From an uncultured Ruminococcus sp. (GTDB taxonomy: Bacteria > Bacillota > Clostridia > Oscillospirales > CAG-272), in the NCBI GenBank assembly GCA_902766115.1, contig CACXCL010000098.1:1-12527 (forward strand): a stretch of DNA of 12,527 nt, in the 5' to 3' direction. The notes under the pieces are model-generated. The model worked only from the letters and a program-made list of their open reading frames with translations, did not search any database and was not told the DNA's origin. Below, piece by piece: positions 7,471-12,527 of the stretch. The translations under genes and the position numbers were made by a program. Within the stretch, counting starts at the first letter, position 1. Each line of letters starts with the position of its first letter.

Positions 7471-7516
7471 CGGCGCCACCGTTTATCATTATTGAAAGGC
7501 AGTGAACTGAAGTCCA

Positions 7517-8344
7517 ATGGGTATTTTGATAACTGTACTGATTTTTCTCGGTCTCGGCGTGCTGATGGGAGTCCTTCTGGCGCTGTCGGCAAAGCTGTTC
7601 TTCGTCCCGACCAACGAAAAGGTGAACGAGATCCGCGCGTGCCTTCCCGGAGCGAATTGCGGAGGATGCGGCTTTTCCAGCTGCGATGCGGCGGCTGAGG
7701 CTATCGAAAAGGGCGAGGCTCCCGTCACCGTCTGTAACGTGGGCGGCGCCGACGTGGCGCGCCGGGTGGCGGAGATCATGGGCGAAGAGGTAGGCGAAGT
7801 CTCCCGCATGAGAGCCCAGGTGATGTGCTCCGGCACGAAGGAAGCCGCCATGAAGAAGTACGTCTACGAGGGCGCGGAGGACTGCGCACAGGCGGCGGCC
7901 ATCGGCGGCGGCAACAAGCTCTGCCCGGACGGGTGTATCGGGCTCGGCACCTGCGCCGCGCACTGCCCGTTCGGAGCCATCTACATCCGCGAGGGCGTTG
8001 CGGTGGTGGACCACGAAAAATGCATGGGCTGCGGCGTCTGCGTGGCGCACTGTCCCAAGGGGATCATTAAGCTGATCCCGTTCGACAGCGCCCATTGGAT
8101 CGGATGTATGTCCCACGACAAGGGCAAGGAGGTCCGCTCCTACTGCGACGTGGGCTGCATCGCCTGCAAGATGTGCGAGAGAGTCTGCGAGACCGGCGCC
8201 ATCACCGTGGGCGACAACGTGGCGTCCATCGACTACGGCAAGTGCGTCGACTGCGGCAAGTGCGTGGAAAAGTGCCCCCGGGGCATAATCTGGTCCGCAA
8301 AACGCCAGGGCAACGGCGAATTCGTCATTTCGAGAAAGAAATAA
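7517..8344 (+). CDS. rnfB: Rnf complex subunit B (ferredoxin-side iron-sulfur subunit)
   Basis: RnfB accepts electrons from reduced ferredoxin and hands them to the membrane part of Rnf. The 275-residue protein has one N-terminal membrane anchor (about 3-28) and then a cytoplasmic chain of clusters. The first is the RnfB-type motif C48/C51/C56/C73 (ANCGGCGFSSC). Ferredoxin-like motifs follow at C136/C140/C146/C150, C169/C172/C175/C179, C210/C214/C217/C220/C224 and C243/C246/C249/C253, so about five or six 4Fe-4S clusters are possible. This multi-cluster form is usual in anaerobic clostridia. ATG 7517 is the only sensible start: an in-frame GTG at 7502 meets TGA two codons later. The ribosome site AAAGG is unusually far upstream (about 17 bases). 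It is the last operon gene and a strong terminator follows. Confidence 0.96.
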   Translation: MGILITVLIFLGLGVLMGVLLALSAKLFFVPTNEKVNEIRACLPGANCGGCGFSSCDAAAEAIEKGEAPVTVCNVGGADVARRVAEIMGEEVGEVSRMRAQVMCSGTKEAAMKKYVYEGAEDCAQAAAIGGGNKLCPDGCIGLGTCAAHCPFGAIYIREGVAVVDHEKCMGCGVCVAHCPKGIIKLIPFDSAHWIGCMSHDKGKEVRSYCDVGCIACKMCERVCETGAITVGDNVASIDYGKCVDCGKCVEKCPRGIIWSAKRQGNGEFVISRKK

Positions 8345-8351
8345 ATAAGAC

Positions 8352-8388
8352 AACGGCGGGATTATCACGGGAAATCCCGCCGTTTTTT
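8352..8388 (+). terminator. Strong intrinsic terminator of the rnf operon
   Basis: A perfect 12-bp stem, AACGGCGGGATT (8352-8363) with AATCCCGCCGTT (8373-8384), a 9-base loop and a run of six T starting at 8383. It begins 7 bases after the rnfB stop. Confidence 0.94.
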
Positions 8389-8406
8389 CAAGGATCGAAA
8401 AATTTA

Positions 8407-8481
8407 TTCAAATATTTTTCAAATCGTGTAACCTTCGGCGATTTTTAACGGCTATATAAGCAGAGGGGCAAAAGGAGCCCC
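8407..8481 (+). promoter_or_regulatory. Candidate upstream region of the serpin gene: phased repeats, -10 box, leader hairpin
   Basis: TATATAAG at 8453-8460 is a plausible -10, but no good -35 lies 16-18 bases upstream. Two copies of TTCAAAT (8407-8413 and 8418-8424) lie one helical turn apart in an AT-rich tract, which could suit an activator. Downstream, GGGGC (8465-8469) pairs with GCCCC (8477-8481) to form a small leader hairpin. Confidence 0.35.
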
Positions 8482-8511
8482 GTGGAAAACGGCAAAACAG
8501 GGAGGAAAACC

Positions 8512-10323
8512 ATGAAAAAACTGCTGTCATTTCTTATCGCGGCGCTGATGCTCGTCGCGCTGGCCGCGCCGTCGTTCGGATTCACGGTCGACGATCCCGC
8601 ACTGGACGAACTTAACGGGCGGTTGACCGGTTTTTCGGCGAAGATGTATTCGCTGATGACGGAAGGTGACAACGCGGACGCTAATTTCACCGTGTCTCCG
8701 GTGTCGATCTATTTCGCGCTGGCGATGCTCCACTACTCCGGCGACGACGGAGTAAAAAGGGAGGTCGAGGAGTTCACCGGAATGACCGCCGCGGACTTCG
8801 AGGCGTCCGCGGAGCTGTTCAAGTGGCTCGAGAAGACGCACCTGGACGAGCGCGGAGAGGTGGCGGCCCGGCTCTCTCTGTCGAATTCCGCGTGGATCAA
8901 CGAAGACAAGGCCGAGCTCTACGACGACGGCGAGCTTCAGCTGATGGCTGAAAAGCTGCTGAACTCCGTGGAGAGCGCCCCGTTCCTCAGCGACAACGAA
9001 GAGGCGAACAAAAAGGTGAAGGAGTTTATCAAAGAGAAGACCGGCGGCCTCATCGACCGTGATTTCGGGATCCCGGCGGAAATGGTCCTCGCCCTGGTGA
9101 ACACCCTTTACTTCAAGGACAACTGGGACCTGTACGGCGACGATCTCCCCACCGTGAAAAAGTATTTCACCGCCCGTGACGGGGTGAAAACCGGCGATTT
9201 CGTCACGGGACACTACTCCCGCGGGCAGATCGCAGAGACCGGGTGCTCCTATTTCTTCACCGCCGAGACTTCACAGGGATATAAGATGAAATTCATCCTC
9301 CCCAAGGATGGATTTGGCGTAAGCGACGTCATGAGCGGCGAAAATCTCGCCCTTGTGAACTCCACGTCCGATTTCGGCTTCACCGACGGGAACGGGGCGG
9401 AGCACTACACCAGGTGCGTTTTCCCGGAATTCAAATCCGAGAGCGACACCGATCTGAAGGCGCTCCTCATGAACGCCGGTTTTCTGGATCACGCGTTCAC
9501 CGGCTACGACTCCCGCCTGCTGGCGAAGGACAGCGACGTGGAGCTTGCGTTGACGAAAATGCAGCACGTGGCGAAGCTCAACGTGGACAAGAAAGGCGTT
9601 GAGGGAGCCGCGGTGACGGTACTCGTGGGTGAAGCGACAAGCGCGCCATTTGATGAACCCGACAGATATTACCACGATTTCATCCTTGGCAGGGAGTTCG
9701 CGTTTATACTGACGGATCCGGCCGACGTGATCCTCTTTGCGGGCCACGTCGCCGATCCGTACGGCGACCGGGCGGCGTCGGGGGAGGACGGACTCCTCTC
9801 CGGTATCGAGGAGAGATACGACGGCACTTTCGCCGTGGACGTGATGCAGGATCCCTCCTACAGAGCGGACGGCGTCACCGGAGTCCGTTTCACTGTAAAG
9901 GCCTCCCCGGACGACTATTACGCCCCTCTTGAAGCCGTCTCGGTGGAGGGACCGGCCGAGGGTACGGCGGAGATCGTGCGCGGCGACGACGGCGCCTTTG
10001 AGATCACCGTCCGCGACGCGGATCTGCTGTCCTCCGTCCCTGACGGGGAGACCCTGATGAAGATCGTTTTCGGACGGGCCGTGAACCAGCAGATCATCTT
10101 CACCGCGGAGGCCGTCCTCGACTCCTTCGAGATCGTCGGAACGGAGCTTCTCCGTGAGGAAAAGCCTGCCGGCGACCCCGTCCGGGATCCGGGCGACGTG
10201 ACCGTCCCGGCCCCGGACCCCGTCGCCAAGGCGCCGAAGACCGGCGACCCCGCGATCCTCGCGGCGGTCCTGTCCGCCCTTGCCATCGGCGGCGCGGCGT
10301 TGATACGCAAACGCGTGAAATAA
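8512..10323 (+). CDS. Secreted, probably wall-anchored serpin (serine/cysteine protease inhibitor)
   Basis: A 603-residue secreted protein starting at ATG 8512, preceded by AGGGAGG; an in-frame GTG at 8482 would only spoil the signal peptide. A signal peptide covers about 1-23 (MKKLLSFLIAALMLVALAAP). The serpin fold spans about 24-416: NFTVSPVSIYFALAML (58-73), VKEFIKEKTGGLI (169-181), LALVNTLYFKDNW (193-205), VFPEFKSESDTDL (303-315) and the C-terminal strands FAFILTDPADVILFAGHVADP (396-416, broken here by no gap). The mobile hinge is GVEGAAVT (362-369), small residues as in inhibitory serpins. A beta-rich region of about 440-545 and a Pro/Asp linker follow, then P575-K-T-G-D579, a hydrophobic stretch and RKRVK, a sorting-type signal. 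Inhibitory serpins trap serine or cysteine proteases irreversibly; gut bacterial examples (siropins, miropin) act on host or microbial proteases. The target here is unknown. It is monocistronic. Confidence 0.9.
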   Translation: MKKLLSFLIAALMLVALAAPSFGFTVDDPALDELNGRLTGFSAKMYSLMTEGDNADANFTVSPVSIYFALAMLHYSGDDGVKREVEEFTGMTAADFEASAELFKWLEKTHLDERGEVAARLSLSNSAWINEDKAELYDDGELQLMAEKLLNSVESAPFLSDNEEANKKVKEFIKEKTGGLIDRDFGIPAEMVLALVNTLYFKDNWDLYGDDLPTVKKYFTARDGVKTGDFVTGHYSRGQIAETGCSYFFTAETSQGYKMKFILPKDGFGVSDVMSGENLALVNSTSDFGFTDGNGAEHYTRCVFPEFKSESDTDLKALLMNAGFLDHAFTGYDSRLLAKDSDVELALTKMQHVAKLNVDKKGVEGAAVTVLVGEATSAPFDEPDRYYHDFILGREFAFILTDPADVILFAGHVADPYGDRAASGEDGLLSGIEERYDGTFAVDVMQDPSYRADGVTGVRFTVKASPDDYYAPLEAVSVEGPAEGTAEIVRGDDGAFEITVRDADLLSSVPDGETLMKIVFGRAVNQQIIFTAEAVLDSFEIVGTELLREEKPAGDPVRDPGDVTVPAPDPVAKAPKTGDPAILAAVLSALAIGGAALIRKRVK

Positions 10324-10327
10324 AGAA

Positions 10328-10362
10328 AACCGGCGTGACTCGAAAGAGTCACGCCGGTTTTT
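10328..10362. terminator. Bidirectional intrinsic terminator between serpin and lipid kinase genes
   Basis: A perfect 14-bp stem (10328-10341 with 10346-10359) closed by a GAAA tetraloop. A T-run follows on the plus strand (10358-10362). On the minus strand the sequence after the stem reads TTTTCTTTA. It lies 4 bases after the serpin stop and just beyond the lipid kinase stop, so it can serve both converging genes. Confidence 0.92.
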
Positions 10363-10366
10363 GCTC

Positions 10367-11278
10367 TCAGAAAATACTGCTGTCCGCGGAGGCGGAGGGG
10401 AGGATCAGCGTCACGGCGTTGTGGAGGTTTTTGATCTCCACGTGACCGTCGGTATCGGCTCTCTCGCCGTCAAGAGACCAGACCAGATTCTCGTCCGTGG
10501 TGATAACGCCCGATTCCATGGAGGCGAACTCTATCATGTCGCTGTTGTAGTTCTGCGACAGCAGGGCGTTGATGCATTTGCTCAGCTCGCCCATATTCGG
10601 CGGCTTTTTGATGAGAAGGAGCTCGAATTTCCCGTCGTTGAGCATCACTATCTTGTCGTCCAGTGTGATGATCCCCGCGACGGAGGTGCTGTTGGCGATG
10701 GCGCCGAAGATGTAGTCGTCCTCGTAGACCTTGTCCTCCGTTTCGATCTTCACGTGTTCCGCTTTTATGGACGGGATATCCTTGATGCCTTCCAGAATAT
10801 ACGCCATGTGCCCAAGAACGTTCTTCGTATCCTGCGGGGTGGCGTAAGAGGCGCGGGTAAACGCGCCGAACGACGCGATATACGAAAAATAACGGTCGTT
10901 GAAGGAGCCGATATCCATGGGCTTTCTCACGCCTGTGACCGCGTCCTCCGCGGCACGGCGAAGGTCCTTCGACAGACCGAGAGTGTTTGCAAAATCGTTG
11001 GTGCTGCCGGAGGGGATGTATCCGATGGGAACGCTCAGCCCGGAGGAGATCATCCCGCTCACCACCTCGTTGAAAGTGCCGTCGCCGCCGGAGCAGACGA
11101 CGATATCGTGATCCTTCGCCATTTCCTTTGTGAGAGTTACGGCGTGACCGGGCTTCTGCGTCACCGCAGCGGTGACGAGGTATCCGTGCCTGCAGAGCGT
11201 GTTCACGACGTCGAACATGGCGGCCTTGACTTTTGTCTTTCCGGCGCGCGGGTTGATTATCAGGAGAGCCTTTTTCAT
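10367..11278 (-). CDS. Diacylglycerol/lipid kinase, DagK/YegS family
   Basis: A 303-residue cytoplasmic or membrane-associated kinase predicted to phosphorylate diacylglycerol or a related lipid with ATP. In Gram-positives this role recycles diacylglycerol released by teichoic-acid synthesis. The N-terminal nucleotide-binding domain shows ALLIINPRAGK (4-14), the signature SGGDGTFNEVVSG (63-75) and YIPSGSTNDFANTLGL (87-102). The C-terminal domain has MLNDGKFELLLIKK (212-225) and D270-G-E272, a conserved late motif. I placed the start at ATG 11278 (MKKALLIINP), the usual family N-terminus; an in-frame ATG at 11332 lies at the predicted transcription start and would add a non-conserved 18 residues. 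The ribosome site AAAGG is about 12 bases upstream, rather far. The gene stands alone and converges on the serpin gene. The exact lipid substrate is not readable. Confidence 0.92.
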   Translation of the reverse strand: MKKALLIINPRAGKTKVKAAMFDVVNTLCRHGYLVTAAVTQKPGHAVTLTKEMAKDHDIVVCSGGDGTFNEVVSGMISSGLSVPIGYIPSGSTNDFANTLGLSKDLRRAAEDAVTGVRKPMDIGSFNDRYFSYIASFGAFTRASYATPQDTKNVLGHMAYILEGIKDIPSIKAEHVKIETEDKVYEDDYIFGAIANSTSVAGIITLDDKIVMLNDGKFELLLIKKPPNMGELSKCINALLSQNYNSDMIEFASMESGVITTDENLVWSLDGERADTDGHVEIKNLHNAVTLILPSASADSSIF

Positions 11279-11334
11279 ATCGCATTCATGACCTTTCTTT
11301 AAAAGGGGTAGTCCGTCTCTTAAAACATACATTT

Positions 11335-11364
11335 ATTATAATATATCATGCCCTCGGTTGTCAA
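11335..11364 (-). promoter_or_regulatory. Sigma-A promoter of the lipid kinase gene
   Basis: On the minus strand, consensus TTGACA (11364-11359) and consensus TATAAT (11340-11335) with an 18-base spacer. The predicted start is near 11328, giving a leader of about 50 bases. Confidence 0.85.
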
Positions 11365-11381
11365 GATTAAAAGAGGCGCGG

Positions 11382-11410
11382 TTGACTCGCAACGGTATCC
11401 GTGGTAAAAT
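11382..11410 (+). promoter_or_regulatory. Sigma-A promoter of the SLH protein gene
   Basis: TTGACT (11382-11387), a 17-base spacer and TAAAAT (11405-11410), with TG one base before the -10. It lies back to back with the lipid kinase promoter; the two -35 boxes are 17 bases apart. Confidence 0.82.
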
Positions 11411-11444
11411 GGAATCAATCAAACGGATTACGGAGGTTCCGGTA

Positions 11445-12527
11445 ATGAAAAAACGGATGTTATCTCTTGCGCTGGCATTGGTGGCCGCTCTTTCACTTCT
11501 TTCCGTCGCCTCGAGCGCGGAAAGCGCGTCCCCGTTTACTGACGTGAAGGGAGAGAACTGGTTTTACTCCGACGTAATGTACGTCTACGAAAAATCCATA
11601 ATGAAGGGCACGTCGGAAACAAAGTTCGAGCCGAAAACTCCGCTGACCCGGTACATGTATGTGACGATCATTTACCGCATCAGCGGCGACACGGGAAAAT
11701 ACCCGAACAAATTCACCGACGTGCAGGCGGGGAAGTGGTATTCCGACGCCGTGGGCTGGGCCCAGGACACCGGAATCGTCGAGGGCTACCGGGACGGAAG
11801 GTTCCACGGAAACAACAAGATAACGCGGCAGGAGATGGCGGTCATGACCGCGCGATATCTGTCCTACTCCTGGGCCGACCTGCCTGATTCCGCCTCCGCC
11901 GTCGGCAAATATGCCGACGAGAGCAAGATCGCCAAATGGGCGAAGCCGTCCTTTGAGACCGTGAGACGGATCGGTCTGATGCTGGGCGACCAGAACGGCA
12001 ACGCCAATCCCGGGGCGCTAGCCACAAGAGCGGAGACCGCGGCGCTGGTCGGACGGCTCCATAAGTCGCTTCTTGCCGCGGACAAGACGCCCCGAATCGG
12101 AGGAAATCCTCTCGAAGGATATACCGTTTGTTCCGATCTTATGATAGAAAACGAACTCGAGGATCTGAGAAACGTTCTGAAAGAAGCGGCGGGAATTGAC
12201 CTTCCCGCTGCGGCGACGGCAGACGGGAAGAAGATCGCCGTCGTCGAGGACGACTCCCTCGAGCGCCTTTCCTACACGCTTGAGGAGAAGGAGGGAGACC
12301 TGATCCTGACCCTGTTCTCGCGCTACGCCGTGGACCACGCGGCGGAGATAATGCGCGCCGAGATCGCAAAGAGAGCGGCGTTTACCGTCCCGACGGGCTT
12401 TTCAACGACGGGCACGTTCCTGCTTCAGGAGGCGACTTCATCCGACGGCCTTGAATTCCTCTGCGAGACCGACAAAAACCCCGTCTCGTACAGAACGGGT
12501 GAGCAGGTGACCTTCCGCGGATCGCTG
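11445..12527 (+). CDS. Secreted SLH-domain surface protein, 3' end beyond the window
   Basis: The frame is open from ATG 11445 to the last base (361 codons, no stop), so the gene continues past the window. GGAGG lies 8 bases upstream of the start. A signal peptide covers about 1-25 (MKKRMLSLALALVAALSLLS). Three SLH repeats follow: FTDVKGENWFYSDV to TRYMYV (31-73), FTDVQAGKWYSDAVGWAQ to ITRQEMAV (90-133), and YADESKIAKWAKP to ATRAETAA (156-200). SLH triplets bind pyruvylated secondary cell-wall polymers and hold the protein on the surface. The region after 222 (LEDLRNVLKEAAGIDLP, then an alternating strand/helix pattern) resembles the small alpha/beta domain found before catalytic domains in some carbohydrate-active enzymes, but I cannot assign it. 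The last visible segment, TDKNPVSYRTGEQVTFRGSL (342-361), looks like the start of a beta-sandwich. A further catalytic domain downstream is possible. Confidence 0.88.
   Translation, partial: MKKRMLSLALALVAALSLLSVASSAESASPFTDVKGENWFYSDVMYVYEKSIMKGTSETKFEPKTPLTRYMYVTIIYRISGDTGKYPNKFTDVQAGKWYSDAVGWAQDTGIVEGYRDGRFHGNNKITRQEMAVMTARYLSYSWADLPDSASAVGKYADESKIAKWAKPSFETVRRIGLMLGDQNGNANPGALATRAETAALVGRLHKSLLAADKTPRIGGNPLEGYTVCSDLMIENELEDLRNVLKEAAGIDLPAAATADGKKIAVVEDDSLERLSYTLEEKEGDLILTLFSRYAVDHAAEIMRAEIAKRAAFTVPTGFSTTGTFLLQEATSSDGLEFLCETDKNPVSYRTGEQVTFRGSL

Noticed and set aside
2332..7479. Long open frames on the minus strand opposite the rnf genes (for example 2332-3723, 3964-5433, 6124-7479)
   Set aside because: They are Arg/His/Asp-rich products of GC-rich codon bias, lack recognisable domains and lie fully antisense to well-supported rnf genes.
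8482..8511. GTG start giving ten extra residues on the serpin
   Set aside because: It would place charged residues before a normal signal peptide, and ATG 8512 has a strong ribosome site.
8389..8511. Small RNA or riboswitch before the serpin gene
   Set aside because: Only a 5-bp hairpin and AT-rich sequence are visible; nothing matches a known riboswitch architecture.

Overview
The window looks like chromosomal DNA of a strictly anaerobic Bacillota of class Clostridia, probably a GC-rich gut-type lineage such as the Oscillospirales or a relative. The evidence is a clostridial-order Rnf operon, a glycyl-radical-enzyme activase, SLH and PKTGD-type surface proteins, strong GGAGG ribosome sites and textbook sigma-A promoters. 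The species cannot be named from the sequence. There are no tRNA or rRNA genes, mobile elements or CRISPR arrays.

Layout. (1) 1-1249, minus strand: a radical-SAM activase with two ferredoxin-type clusters, followed by the first 111 codons of a probable glycyl radical enzyme that runs off the left edge. Divergent promoters lie in 1250-1455. (2) 1456-2472, plus: an RluA-family pseudouridine synthase. (3) 2496-8388, plus: a complete rnfCDGEAB operon with its own promoter, a TTG-started rnfC and a strong terminator. (4) 8512-10323, plus: a secreted serpin with an extra beta-rich domain and a C-terminal PKTGD/TM/Arg-Lys sorting-type signal. A 14-bp hairpin that can terminate in both directions follows. 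(5) 10367-11278, minus: a DagK/YegS-type lipid kinase. (6) 11445 to the right edge, plus: a secreted protein with three SLH repeats and an unrecognised C-terminal region, open at the window end. Its promoter is back to back with that of the lipid kinase.

How the parts relate. Rnf is the bioenergetic core: it transfers electrons between reduced ferredoxin and NAD and couples this to ion pumping. The glycyl radical enzyme pair fits the same anaerobic life-style. The serpin and the SLH protein are surface proteins that appear to be held on the cell by two different mechanisms (sortase-like and SLH/cell-wall polymer). The least ordinary items are the surface serpin, the long tails on RnfG, RnfD and RnfE, and the activase-first glycyl-radical operon. 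I found no clearly new multi-gene system in this window.
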